Notes under the pieces: model-generated
The model's input: the letters and a program-made list of their open reading frames with translations, nothing else
What the model was told of the DNA's origin: nothing
The model's database searches: none
Translations under genes and position numbers: made by a program
DNA from: Halobacteriales archaeon QS_8_69_73
Lineage (GTDB): Archaea; Halobacteriota; Halobacteria; Halobacteriales; Haloarculaceae
Assembly: GCA_003022945.1 (NCBI GenBank)
Contig: PXRZ01000008.1
Span: 8,691-72,690, forward strand
Length of the DNA stretch: 64,000 nucleotides
Direction: 5' to 3'
Shown: in pieces, positions 19,845 through 29,619 of the stretch
How positions within the stretch are numbered: the first letter of the stretch is position 1
Layout of the letters: every line of letters starts with the position of its first letter

Positions 19845-20199
19845 CCCACGAGCAAAACTCTATTCGGAATGAATGAACATGTCGGCGTCAGTCTCCGGCC
19901 TATTAAGTTCCAAACGCTCGCTGCATCCCGGCCGGAGGTGGAAGGAACTCCCGACGGTCGCGCCGCCGGGTCGAGCGGAATCCGGGCGCAAGCGCCCGGA
20001 TGCTGCGGAATCTTTTCCGGCGTCGCCCGGTCGCCCGCGCCACGCCAGCGGCGCGAGTCGACGGCGACCCGCTCTCCGCTCACGGCGGCTTCGCCGCCGT
20101 TCGCACGGTCAGCGGGACCGCCGGTCCCGCTCGATTCGAAACCTGTCGACGAAAGAGATCGACGGCTCACTCCGTTCGCCGTCGGCGTCCGTGCTCGTA

Positions 20200-21154
20200 C
20201 TACGCCAGCGGCGTTCGCTCGACGACCGTCCCGTCGTAGGTTGGGTACTGCTCGACGATTTCGCCGTCGTCGACGTCGCCCTCCTCGATCATCTCCTCCA
20301 GCAGCCACCACGCCAGCTCGACGTGGTCGGACTTGACGGTGTAGTACTCCTCGGGGACGGCCGTAGACGAGCGTGCCGTCGTCGGTGACGTCGTCGAACT
20401 CCCGGCGGATGTTCCGGGCCATCCGCTTCAGCCGCGAGCGGTGCTGGGCGGCGTCCTTGAAGACGCTGGTACAGAAGTAGACCTTCTCGTGGTCGCCCAT
20501 CTCCCCGAGGACGTCGTGGCTGCCTTCGACCGCCGACATGTGACCGTCCTTCAACTCGAAGCCGGCCTCCTGCATCCGGCGGTAGTTGCCGTCCGACATC
20601 TCGAACTCGTTGACGTTGCAGAACTCGGCGGCGCCCTCGTCGAGAAACTCGAGGAACTCCGGCTCGGCGCGGATGCCCGGAATCTCGAAGGCCGGCGTCA
20701 GCCCCTCCTCGCGGGCGACGTGGAGGATCTCCTCCCACTCGGTGCCGTGCAGCTCGCCCCACAGCTCGTACGGCGGGTGGAACCGTATCTCATCGAGGCC
20801 GGCCTCCGACAGCCGGCGCATGTTCTCGCGGCCGCCCGTGATGCCCGTGTAGAGGTGGGTGTGGTGGTCGGCGCCGAACTCGTCTTTCAGGAGTTCGAGG
20901 TAGTGACAGGTCCGCTCCAGCGCCTCCTGCGGTTCGCCGCCGGTGATGGATGTTCCGAGGGCGTCCATCCGCTTTGCCTCCCCGAGGACGTCGGCGTCGG
21001 ACTCGACGGGCCGCTCGTTGGCGTACACCTGATTTACGTTCTTGCGGTTCTCGCCGAGCGGGCAGTAAAAGCAGTCGCGCTGGTCACAGTAGCCGTAGAC
21101 GAACAGCACCATCTTCCCGCCGACGGCGCACTGTTCGCAGCCCTCCGAGATCAT
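20200..21154 (-). pseudogene. Radical SAM protein with single-nt frameshift near 20360 (mutation or sequencing error)
   Basis: YGYCDQRDCFYCPLGENRKN CxxxxxCxxC motif; after ...DDVTDDGTLVYG the frame shifts and continues VPEEYYTVKSDHVELAWWLLEEMIEEGDVDDGEIVEQYPTYDGTVVERTPLA*. Confidence 0.8.
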
Positions 21155-21308
21155 TCGTTGTCGGCTGTATCGGTCCCAGCCGCAAAAGTCGTGCGTTACG
21201 ACTCCGCGCTGGGCGCTGCCGGACCGTTCCACGACGCTCCGCCGGTGGCGGAACCTACTATTCCAGTTTAGCGGAGAACATTCAACAGTTCACAAGAAGA
21301 TTCGAGAA

Positions 21309-21494
21309 ATGGCACGAAATCAGGAGCCAGTAAGTGAAGAAGAGATCAAGGCGATCCGCGAAGAGATGGATGAACAGCGCGAGGAAATCCGCGAGACACT
21401 AGCAGAAGATCTCGGCGGCGAGCCTGAGGACTACGACGCTGAAGAGTACCTCAGTAACCGCGCCGACGAGCCTATGACCGACGGCGGCGAGTGA
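21309..21494 (+). CDS. Small acidic hypothetical protein
   Basis: 61 aa acidic ORF MARNQEPVSEEEIKAIREEMDEQ... Confidence 0.5.
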   Translation: MARNQEPVSEEEIKAIREEMDEQREEIRETLAEDLGGEPEDYDAEEYLSNRADEPMTDGGE

Positions 21495-21691
21495 TGCACA
21501 TGGCCGCGTGCTCCCTGTCACCGGAAGGCGACTACGACCAGGCCGTGCGGAACGTCTTCGTCAAGTACTCCCACCGAACGGAGGGCGATGATGAGGTATC
21601 GACGTCGAAGGGTAACCCGCCGAAGTATTCCAGCACGTGGGAGACCGCCGACGAAACCGACCAGACCGAGGTGTCCTGCGACGGCGGATGA
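21491..21691 (+). CDS. Small hypothetical protein overlapping the previous ORF
   Basis: 66 aa ORF whose GTG start overlaps the upstream TGA; weak evidence. Confidence 0.3.
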   Translation: MMHMAACSLSPEGDYDQAVRNVFVKYSHRTEGDDEVSTSKGNPPKYSSTWETADETDQTEVSCDGG

Positions 21692-21766
21692 CCGGACTGC
21701 CGGACCGGTCAATCCCCGTCGCCGTCGGACGACGAACTCAATTGCACCGAACGCCTACACGAGTCT

Positions 21767-22423
21767 ATGGAGCCGACCCGACGCCGGTTCCTCGCGGGCA
21801 CCGGCGCCGCCGTGGTCGCCGGGCTCGCGGGCTGTTCCGGCCGGCCGACGCTCGAGGGCGCCGCCTTCGCGGCCGCCGGTGCCACGCTGCCGCGGGACGT
21901 CCAGCGGGAGACCGGCTACACTCACTACCGCACCGGCGAGACGACCGCTTCCCGGCGGTTCGAGCGGTTCGGGCTCGGCCGGACCGTCGAGGTGACGAGC
22001 GTCGTCGCCGAGTACGACCGGGCCGTCGAGCTGGGGCTGTTCGGACGGCGGGTGCAGGCGGCGGTGTTCGCGGTGCTTACGACGCCGCGGGTCCGGATTC
22101 TCGGCCGGGAGTACAACCCCGTCGCCGAGATGACGCCGACGGAACTGGCCGAGGCCGCCCAGCGGCGGTACGCCGACTTCGACGACGTCACGCCGGTCGA
22201 GCGTTTCGAAGGGACGGTCGGCGGTCGGCCGGCACCGGTGACGCGGTTCGACGCCGACGCCCGACTGCTGGCCGTGGGTCGCGGGGTGGACGTCCACCTC
22301 TACGTGAGCGGGGCGGTCGAACTCGGCGGCGAGTACGTCGTCGCGCTGGCGGTCCACCCGCGGGCGCTCGGCCGCCGGGCGGCGACCGTCGAGCGACTGA
22401 TGGCCGCCGTCGACGCCGCCTGA
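21767..22423 (+). CDS. DUF6517-like Tat lipoprotein
   Basis: MEPTRRRFLAGTGAAVVAGLAGCSG Tat/lipobox signal. Confidence 0.7.
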   Translation: MEPTRRRFLAGTGAAVVAGLAGCSGRPTLEGAAFAAAGATLPRDVQRETGYTHYRTGETTASRRFERFGLGRTVEVTSVVAEYDRAVELGLFGRRVQAAVFAVLTTPRVRILGREYNPVAEMTPTELAEAAQRRYADFDDVTPVERFEGTVGGRPAPVTRFDADARLLAVGRGVDVHLYVSGAVELGGEYVVALAVHPRALGRRAATVERLMAAVDAA

Positions 22424-22567
22424 CCGGGGCCAGGGAGAAGGGTCTTAACATATCGAGTGAAATTCACGCGCGATGAGTGATGCTCCCACTTCTCTGTGTC
22501 GACCCCAACTGTCGAGGCCTGGACGGGAGAAATCGATGCCGTACGGCGAAAATGTGTAGCGTGTAGA

Positions 22568-23206
22568 ATGCAGTATAGCGCGGCCGACACGACCGAGGCG
22601 TCAGCACACCGCCGCGACGGTATCAGCCGTCGGGCCGTACTGGCGACAGCGATCGCCCCGGTGGTCGGGACGGCCAGCTGTTCGTGGGCCGAAGACGACG
22701 AGGGGTACGACCGCTCGGATCACGAGATGACGTTCGACCTCGAGTGCGTCGACCCCGCCGCCGGCAAGTACGTCGTTCGCCTCACTTGGGAGTGGGCGGA
22801 CGGAGCCAACGGCTCGGCCCCGCGGGACGTGGTGCTCATCTACTGGGACGCCAACCGGTGGGAGTGGACCGGAGACGGCGGCGAGACGACCGACGCCGTC
22901 GCCTACGACTCGTGGTACTCGGACACGGAACGACGGTCCCGCGTCAAGTTCCTCCACCACGACACCGCCGCCGACGCCGGCCGGGAGTACGCCGCGGGCT
23001 ACAGGCTATCGACGGTCGGCGACGTGGCGCCGGCCGACAGGAGCGTCTTCGGAGCGTACGCCCACCGCACCCGGCCTCCCCGGGAAGGCACGCGCTACAG
23101 GCCCGACTACGAGAAGGGAACCGGCTGGACCGCCGAGGAGGCGACGTGGACCCGGACGGCCGAGTCCGGCCAGACAGCGGCCGCGTGCCCCGAGGAGGGG
23201 ACGTAA
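22568..23206 (+). CDS. Hypothetical secreted protein with Tat-like signal
   Basis: ISRRAVLATAIAPVVGTASCSW signal, 212 aa. Confidence 0.55.
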   Translation: MQYSAADTTEASAHRRDGISRRAVLATAIAPVVGTASCSWAEDDEGYDRSDHEMTFDLECVDPAAGKYVVRLTWEWADGANGSAPRDVVLIYWDANRWEWTGDGGETTDAVAYDSWYSDTERRSRVKFLHHDTAADAGREYAAGYRLSTVGDVAPADRSVFGAYAHRTRPPREGTRYRPDYEKGTGWTAEEATWTRTAESGQTAAACPEEGT

Positions 23207-23265
23207 CGCGGCCGCTGCAGGGAGAAGGAACTTAACCCGTCGCCGAGAACTGTGTACGACGACCG

Positions 23266-24363
23266 ATGCTCCTGGTCCTCTGTGTCGATCTCGACGACGA
23301 CCTCGGTCGGAAGACCGACTTCGAGACGCCGGTCGTCGGCCGCGACGCCGTCGAGGACGCCGCCGTCGCCCTGGCGAACACCGACCCCGAGGACTCCGAC
23401 GTCAACGTCTGCTTCCAGGGCGTCCATCTCCACGACGAGATCGACGACGACCGCGAAAGCGTCGAGGTGGCGGTGGTCACCGGCACCGCCAAGGCCGACG
23501 TCTCGGCCAACCGCACGGTCGGCGACGAGGTCGACACCGTGCTGGCGTCGCTGTCGACCGGCGAGGACGTCCACGCCCTCGTCGTGACCGACGGCGCCCA
23601 GGACGAGTCGGTGCTACCGGTCATCCGCTCGCGGGTGCCCATCGACGGCGTCCGCCGGGTGGTCGTCCGGCAGGCCCAGGACCTCGAGTCGATGTACTAC
23701 ACGTTCAAGCGGGTGCTGGCCGATCCCGAGACCCGCGGCACCATCCTCGTCCCGCTCGGCATCCTGCTACTCATCTACCCGGTGGCGATCGTCGCCGACG
23801 AGCTCGGCCTGCCGGGGTCGACGCTCGGGGTTATCTCGGCGCTTTTGGGGCTGTACGTCCTCTTCCGGGGGCTCGGGCTGGAGACCGCCATCGACGACCT
23901 CGTCGAGCGGGTCCGCGTCGCGCTGTTCGCCGGCCGCGTCCAGTTCGTCACCTCCGTCGTCGGAACGGCGCTCGTGGCGGTCGGCGCGGTCGGCGGGATC
24001 GAGGCGGTCGACGCGGTCGCCGACCCCGACCCGCAGGCGCTCGGCGCGACCGTCGCCTTCGTCTACGGCGCCGTCCAGTGGGTCGCCGCCGCCGGCGTCG
24101 TCGTCTCGCTCGGCCGCATCACCGACGAGTACCTCGGCGGCGGCTTCCGCTGGCGCTACCTCAACGCGCCGTTCTACGTCGGCGCCATCGCGCTCGTACT
24201 GCACGGCCTGACGGCGTTCTTCCTCGGACAAGGGTTCGCCGACCTATCGTACCTGGCGGCGACGCTGACGGCCGGGACGCTGCTGGGGCTGGCCAGCACG
24301 CTCACCTTCGCGGTCGTCGAGCAGCGTTACCCGCAGGACTCCGACTCCGGGCTGGCCGGCTGA
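23266..24363 (+). CDS. DUF373 family membrane protein
   Basis: MLLVLCVDLDDDLGRKTDFETPVVGRDAVEDAAVALANTDPEDSDVN N-terminus and C-terminal TM helices. Confidence 0.85.
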   Translation: MLLVLCVDLDDDLGRKTDFETPVVGRDAVEDAAVALANTDPEDSDVNVCFQGVHLHDEIDDDRESVEVAVVTGTAKADVSANRTVGDEVDTVLASLSTGEDVHALVVTDGAQDESVLPVIRSRVPIDGVRRVVVRQAQDLESMYYTFKRVLADPETRGTILVPLGILLLIYPVAIVADELGLPGSTLGVISALLGLYVLFRGLGLETAIDDLVERVRVALFAGRVQFVTSVVGTALVAVGAVGGIEAVDAVADPDPQALGATVAFVYGAVQWVAAAGVVVSLGRITDEYLGGGFRWRYLNAPFYVGAIALVLHGLTAFFLGQGFADLSYLAATLTAGTLLGLASTLTFAVVEQRYPQDSDSGLAG

Positions 24364-24394
24364 CCGGTCGGCCGGCTACCTGTTACAGCGAGAG

Positions 24395-24884
24395 AGTCTC
24401 GGCGTTCACGCCGGGCGTGAATCGCGTTCACTTTCGCTCCACTTGCCACGGATTTATGCCGGGCGGGGTCGCATACGGCGATAACTCAATCGCCGAAATC
24501 AATCCGGAAACACTGGGGTCCTTCCCGTCGAGACGCACCACACGGTGCTTACAGTACCCCTGCCCCTGCAACACGGGATGGGGTGACGACACGACTCAAT
24601 CCAACCCCGCCAGCGTGCGAGCCTGCCCACCGTGGTCGTTCGAAAGACGCCTCGCGTCTTTCGTGATGACGAGAATCGTTGATTCTCGAACCACAGAAAG
24701 GGCAGGCAGGCCGATGGCACGGCCCGTGTCCGGCCGCCGTCAAATGGCGGCCGGTCGCCCGGTGCGGTATCGGGCGCTGTGCGAGCGGATACCGCGTCCC
24801 TGGGGAAACCCCGGCGTCGTCGGGCAACGCCCGACTGCTTGAGGGAGCGTCGCTCCCTCTCCGTTCACCCCGGGGAGGATGTCA
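24395..24884 (+). mobile_element. Candidate non-autonomous IS200/IS605-like (PATE/MITE-type) element; boundaries approximate
   Basis: Left palindrome GTTCACGCCGGGCGTGAATC; right end cgggcaacgcccgactgcttgagggagcgtcgctccctctccgttcaccccggggaggatgtca as in the 12.8 kb element; no transposase ORF. Confidence 0.6.
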
Positions 24885-25664
24885 TCGGACCGCTACGGCG
24901 GTCACGTCCGACAGCCCGAGCGAGCGGTGTCGCCAGCCGTCGTCCGTCCGGACCAGGGCGGTCCCCGGCTCCGTGACGACGTAGGTCCCCTCGCCGTGGG
25001 CGACGCCCGCGACCGGCTCGGTCACCGGCAGGTCGACGACCCGCCAGCCGTCGCCGTCGCGCTCGTACAGCGCGTCGGCGGTCGCGGCGTGGGCTCGGTC
25101 GCCGTCGGCGGCGACGACGCGGAACGACCCCTCGACGTCGACCACCCAGCCGTTGGCCAGCCGGTACAGCCCCGCCGGGGTCGCGGCCAGCGGCCGCCCG
25201 GTCGCCGCCACGTCGGCGACGTCCTCAAGGCCGACGGGCGTCCCGTCGAGCCGGTGGAGGCCGTCGGCGGCCGCGACCAGGTCGCCGTCGACGGCCCGGA
25301 CGCCGGACAGGTCGGCGAGCGTCGCCCAGTCGTCGCCGTCGCGGCGGGCGACGCGGCCGTCGCCGGCCGCCACGAGCCCGTTGTCATCGTGGTCGTGGTA
25401 GCCGACCGCGTCGGCCGGGCCGAACCCCGTCGGTTCGAGGCCGTCGTCGGTCCCGACCAGCACGTCCTCGGCGGTCGCGACGGCGACGCGGCCCCCGACG
25501 GCGGCGACGTCCCTCGCGTCACACCGCCGTAGGAGGCCGAACTCGCCGACGATGTCGCCGGCGACCTCCACCCGGACGACGCCGGCGCCGGCGGCGACGA
25601 ACGCCGTCGTCGACCCCTCGCGGTCGGCGTAGACGCGCTTCTCGTCGATGCCGATGTCTTCCAT
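24882..25664 (-). CDS. HVO_0234-type beta-propeller protein
   Basis: MEDIGIDEKRVYADREGSTTAFVAAGAGVVRVEVAGD... propeller-like repeats; stop codon lies at the mobile-element edge. Confidence 0.75.
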   Translation of the reverse strand: MEDIGIDEKRVYADREGSTTAFVAAGAGVVRVEVAGDIVGEFGLLRRCDARDVAAVGGRVAVATAEDVLVGTDDGLEPTGFGPADAVGYHDHDDNGLVAAGDGRVARRDGDDWATLADLSGVRAVDGDLVAAADGLHRLDGTPVGLEDVADVAATGRPLAATPAGLYRLANGWVVDVEGSFRVVAADGDRAHAATADALYERDGDGWRVVDLPVTEPVAGVAHGEGTYVVTEPGTALVRTDDGWRHRSLGLSDVTAVAVR

Positions 25665-25722
25665 GACTACACTCGACGGCCCGACGCCGAAAGCGTTCGG
25701 ACGGAAGCGGTCGAACGAAGCA

Positions 25723-26484
25723 TCAGACCGGCTCCGACCGGGCGCGGTGACGCTCGAAGACCCGCTCGCCCCACCGGACGGCGGCCTCGTCGTCGGCGAA
25801 GACGGCGCCGGCCAGCGTCCCGTCGTCGTAGCCGAACAGCCCCAGCCGGTCGTCGTCGAAGAGCACGACCGCGAACGGCAGTTCGGCCTCGATTCGGCGG
25901 AGTTCGACGCCCGTCGTCGACCGGACGGCGTCGTAGTCGTCGTAGTCGGCCGCCAGCCGCTCCAAAGCCGGCCGCTCGAGCACCAGCGTCGCGGTCTGCC
26001 GGCCCGCCTGGACCCGCCCGTGGATGTCCGAGAGGTACCGCGGCATCCCCGACGGCGACAGACACCGGAGCCGGTCGGCCGTCTCCGCCAGCGCGTCCAG
26101 CCGCTCCAGCGGCCGCTCGGGGGCGTGCCGCCCGGGGACGTGGACGTGGCCGTGTTCGAACAGCGACAGCGGCAGATGGACGTCCGCCGGGACGGTCTCC
26201 AGCAGCCGCTCGGCGGCCGCCAGCCGTCGAAGCCGAGTCAGGTAGGTGTCGTGGCGGCGCCACGCCAGCCGGCCCATCCTCGTCAGCCGGTAGCCGCCGT
26301 CCCCGTCGACGACGAGCCCCGCCGCCTCGAGCTCCCGGAGCCCCTTGTAGACCGTCGAGCGGGCGACCCCGAGGTCGTCCCGGAGCGCCCGCTGTGTCGT
26401 GGGTCCGTCCGCGAGCGCCTCCAGCATCGGCGCGCGCTTCCGGAGAGCGTCGAGAAACGGCGGTTCAGCCTGCGGCTCCGTCAT
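25723..26484 (-). CDS. Winged-helix/HTH transcriptional regulator
   Basis: LEALADGPTTQRALRDDLGVARSTVYKGLRELEAAGLVVDGDGGYRLT HTH. Confidence 0.8.
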   Translation of the reverse strand: MTEPQAEPPFLDALRKRAPMLEALADGPTTQRALRDDLGVARSTVYKGLRELEAAGLVVDGDGGYRLTRMGRLAWRRHDTYLTRLRRLAAAERLLETVPADVHLPLSLFEHGHVHVPGRHAPERPLERLDALAETADRLRCLSPSGMPRYLSDIHGRVQAGRQTATLVLERPALERLAADYDDYDAVRSTTGVELRRIEAELPFAVVLFDDDRLGLFGYDDGTLAGAVFADDEAAVRWGERVFERHRARSEPV

Positions 26485-26524
26485 CGGTGGGTCGTTGGGA
26501 CGCCGGAAGTAAATCACCCCTGCC

Positions 26525-26570
26525 GACGCGTTTCGACCCCCGAAACGCGTCCGACGTCCCGAAACGCGTC
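26525..26570. promoter_or_regulatory. Candidate operator: three copies of CGAAACGCGT (one inverted)
   Basis: ACGCGTTTCG-acccc-CGAAACGCGT-ccgacgtcc-CGAAACGCGT immediately upstream of the HTH regulator promoter. Confidence 0.55.
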
Positions 26571-26698
26571 TCGGGAGGTAACCTGAAGAGAGTACGGACG
26601 AAAGCCGAACCGCACCCGCTGGCGCCGTGTCTCTCCGCCGGCCGGCCCGACGCGGCCGTGCCGGTATCACTTTGCCATCGGACCCCGACCTCCCGTGT

Positions 26699-28078
26699 AT
26701 GCACGTGTTCGGTTCGAGCGGCGTCCGCGGCCTGGCGGGGTCGGAGCTGACGCCGCCGTTCGTCGGCCGCATCGCCGCCGCCGCCGGAACCACACTCGAG
26801 GCGACGACGGTCGGCATCGCCCGAGACACCCGCACGACGGGGCGGCTGTTCGCCGACGCGGCCGCCAGCGCCCTGGCCGGCGTCGGCTGTGACGTCCACC
26901 GACTCGGCGTCGCGCCGACGCCGGCCGCCCAGGCGTACGCCGAGCGGACGGGCGTACCCGTGGTCGTCGTCACGGCCAGTCACAACCCGCCGGCGTACAA
27001 CGGCGTGAAGCTCGTCGGCGCCGACGGCGTCGAACTCGGCCGCGAGACGCTGAAACGGGTCGAAAAGCGGCTGCTCGAGGAGTCGTTCGAGCTCGTCGGC
27101 TTCGACGCCGTCGGCCGCACCCGCGAGGTCGACGGGGTCCGCGAGGCCTACGTCGACGGGCTGCTGGAGGCGCTGGCCGCCGACGGGGTCCGCGAGCGGA
27201 TCGCGGCCGCGGAACCCACCGTCGTCGTCGACCCGGGCCACGGCGCGGGCTGTCTGACCGGCCCCGACTTCCTCCGGCGGCTCGGCTGTCGCGTCCACAC
27301 GATCAACGCCACCCCGGACGGCCACTTCCCCGGCCGGGACCCCGAGCCGGTGGCGGCGAACCTGGCGGATCTCCGGCGGTTCGTCCGCGCGACGGACGCC
27401 GAGCTCGGGATCGCCCACGACGGCGACGCCGACCGCGCGGTGTTCGTCGACGAGACCGGCACCCACGTCGAGGGCGACTCGGCGCTGGCGGCGCTTGCGG
27501 CCGCGGAACTCGGGGCCGGCGACGTCGCGGTCTCGGCGGTCAACGTCTCCCAGCGGCTCGTCGACGTCGCCGACGCCGCCGGCGCCGGCCTGGAGCTGAC
27601 GCCCATCGGCAGCACGCACATCATCTCCCGGATGGAGGCCCTCCGGGCGGCGGGCGAGACGGTGCCGGTCGCCGGCGAGGGCAACGGCGGGATTTTCTTC
27701 CCCGGCTACCGGCTCGCCCGCGACGGCGCCTACATCGCCGCCCGCTTCCTCGCGCTGGTCGCCGACCGGCCCGCGAGCGAGGTCGTCGCGGCGTACGACG
27801 GCTACGTCAACGCCCGCGCGAACCTGGAGTACGACGGCGACGACGAGCGGGCGGCGCTGCTCGAGGCGGCCGACGCCTACGCCGCCGACGCCGACGCCGA
27901 GGTGACGACGCTCGACGGCTACCGGCTCGACTACGGCGACGGGTGGGTGCTGGCCCGCCCGAGCGGCACCGAACCGCTCGTCCGGGTGTACGCCGAGGGG
28001 CCGACCGACGACCGGGCCCGGGCGCTGCTGGACGGGATGTGCGAGGCCATGGAAGCCGGGCGTCAGGGCGGCTCGTAG
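26699..28078 (+). CDS. glmM: Phosphoglucosamine mutase/phosphomannomutase
   Basis: MHVFGSSGVRG, TASHNPPAYNGVKL, AHDGDADRAVFVDE, GEGNGG..F motifs. Confidence 0.92.
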   Translation: MHVFGSSGVRGLAGSELTPPFVGRIAAAAGTTLEATTVGIARDTRTTGRLFADAAASALAGVGCDVHRLGVAPTPAAQAYAERTGVPVVVVTASHNPPAYNGVKLVGADGVELGRETLKRVEKRLLEESFELVGFDAVGRTREVDGVREAYVDGLLEALAADGVRERIAAAEPTVVVDPGHGAGCLTGPDFLRRLGCRVHTINATPDGHFPGRDPEPVAANLADLRRFVRATDAELGIAHDGDADRAVFVDETGTHVEGDSALAALAAAELGAGDVAVSAVNVSQRLVDVADAAGAGLELTPIGSTHIISRMEALRAAGETVPVAGEGNGGIFFPGYRLARDGAYIAARFLALVADRPASEVVAAYDGYVNARANLEYDGDDERAALLEAADAYAADADAEVTTLDGYRLDYGDGWVLARPSGTEPLVRVYAEGPTDDRARALLDGMCEAMEAGRQGGS

Positions 28079-29235
28079 CGCTCCAGCGCCTCCGTCAGCC
28101 GGCGTCGCCGCTCGCGGGCGTCGTCGAGTTCCTCGGCGACCGCGCCGGACTCGAGCCGCCGGCGCTCCGCGTCGGTCAACTCGGCGCGGGCGACGGCGGC
28201 CTCCCGGAGCCGGTCGTAGTCGTCCTCGCGCGTTCGCGCCCGCACCGCCCGCACCGCCCGGACCGTCTCCTCGCCGGCGAAGCGGTCGACGACCGACAGC
28301 AGCTCCTCGCTGCGGAAGCGGAGCCGGTCGGCCGGCGGCGGCGGCCAGCCGACGCACAGCGGCGCCGCCGACAGCTCCTCGAGGTACGTCCGGTTCGTCG
28401 CGACCCGGCGCTTCAGCAGCGACGGCTCCTCGACGTAGTGCGAGAGCTTCGACGTCGAGTACTCCGCGTACTCCAACAGCTCCGGGACGGGGTGGTCGCC
28501 GGCCGGCGTCGACTCGACGTACGCCTGTAGCTCCGACGGCGGCGCCCGGACGTCGACGAGCGGGTAGCCGGCGGCCGTCCGGACGACGTCGAGGAATTCC
28601 CGGGCGGGCGCCTCCCGGCGGAATGCGTCGAACGCCTCCGTCACCGCCCTGTCGTAGCGCTCGACCGGCTCCCGCAGCCGCTCGACGGGTGCCTCGAGGT
28701 CGGCGTCGCCGAGCCGCCGCAGCCGCTCGAGGTCGTCGATCCGGTCGTCGACCTCGCGGCGCCGGCGCTCGGCGATCCGGTACGCCCGGCGGTAGCGGTC
28801 CTTGACGGCCGACAGTCCCTCGCGGTAGTCGGCGTAGCTCCGGGCCGGCGCCAGCGCCTCGCGGGCGGCCTCGAAGTCCGCCTCGGTCAGCGACGTCGAG
28901 ACGCCGCTCGTCTTGACGTGATTGTCGGCCGCGAGGAACGCCTCGCTCTCGGGGACGTCCTCGGGGATCGATTCCAGCGTCTCCGAGAGGGCGTCCCGGA
29001 ACTCGACGTACCCTTCGAAGTCGTCCCAGTCGGTGGCGCGGTCCTCCCAGCGGTCCAGCACCTCGGCGACGGACTCGTAGGCGTCGGCGACCGTGTCGAC
29101 GGCTCCGGGATCGGCCGGCGGCTCCGCGCGCAGCCCTTCGAGCCGCTCGTCGGCGGCCTCGAGGGCCGCCACGGGCGCCGTCTCCGGGTCGGGGTCGGAG
29201 CCGGAGTCGGGATCGGCGTCACTCCCCGTAGACAT
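28063..29235 (-). CDS. Conserved haloarchaeal coiled-coil protein (DUF7118-like)
   Basis: 390 aa ORF, charged helical composition, between glmM and hisI. Confidence 0.65.
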   Translation of the reverse strand: MSTGSDADPDSGSDPDPETAPVAALEAADERLEGLRAEPPADPGAVDTVADAYESVAEVLDRWEDRATDWDDFEGYVEFRDALSETLESIPEDVPESEAFLAADNHVKTSGVSTSLTEADFEAAREALAPARSYADYREGLSAVKDRYRRAYRIAERRRREVDDRIDDLERLRRLGDADLEAPVERLREPVERYDRAVTEAFDAFRREAPAREFLDVVRTAAGYPLVDVRAPPSELQAYVESTPAGDHPVPELLEYAEYSTSKLSHYVEEPSLLKRRVATNRTYLEELSAAPLCVGWPPPPADRLRFRSEELLSVVDRFAGEETVRAVRAVRARTREDDYDRLREAAVARAELTDAERRRLESGAVAEELDDARERRRRLTEALERYEPP

Positions 29236-29587
29236 CGTCGGGATCGAAGACGCGGTCGCCGACGGTCTCGCCGTCGACGGTCCGGTGGAAGCAGCTCTCG
29301 AAGCCGGTGTGGCAGGCGCCGCCGGTCTGCTCGACGAGATACAGCAGCGCGTCGCCGTCGCAGTCGACGCGGACCTCCTCGACGCGCTGAGTGTGGCCGC
29401 TGGAGGCGCCCTTCCGCCACAGCTCCTCGCGACTCCGGGAGTAGTAGTGTGCCTCGCCGGTCTCGCGGGTCCGCTCGAGGGCCTCCCGGGAGGCGTAGGC
29501 GAGCATCAGCACCTCCTCGGAGTCGGCGTCCTGTGCGACGGCGGGTAATAGCTCCTGCTCGTCGAAGGCGAGGTGGGTCACGGCCAC
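29219..29587 (-). CDS. hisI: Phosphoribosyl-AMP cyclohydrolase
   Basis: [50 protein letters not shown]...[12 protein letters not shown]. Confidence 0.95.
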   Translation of the reverse strand: MAVTHLAFDEQELLPAVAQDADSEEVLMLAYASREALERTRETGEAHYYSRSREELWRKGASSGHTQRVEEVRVDCDGDALLYLVEQTGGACHTGFESCFHRTVDGETVGDRVFDPDDVYGE

Positions 29588-29619
29588 ATCTGAGCCGGTC
29601 GGGGAGATAGGCCTTTCCG

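Noticed and set aside
21309-21691. Two overlapping small ORFs as a toxin-antitoxin pair
   Set aside because: No recognisable toxin or antitoxin motif; overlap alone is insufficient.
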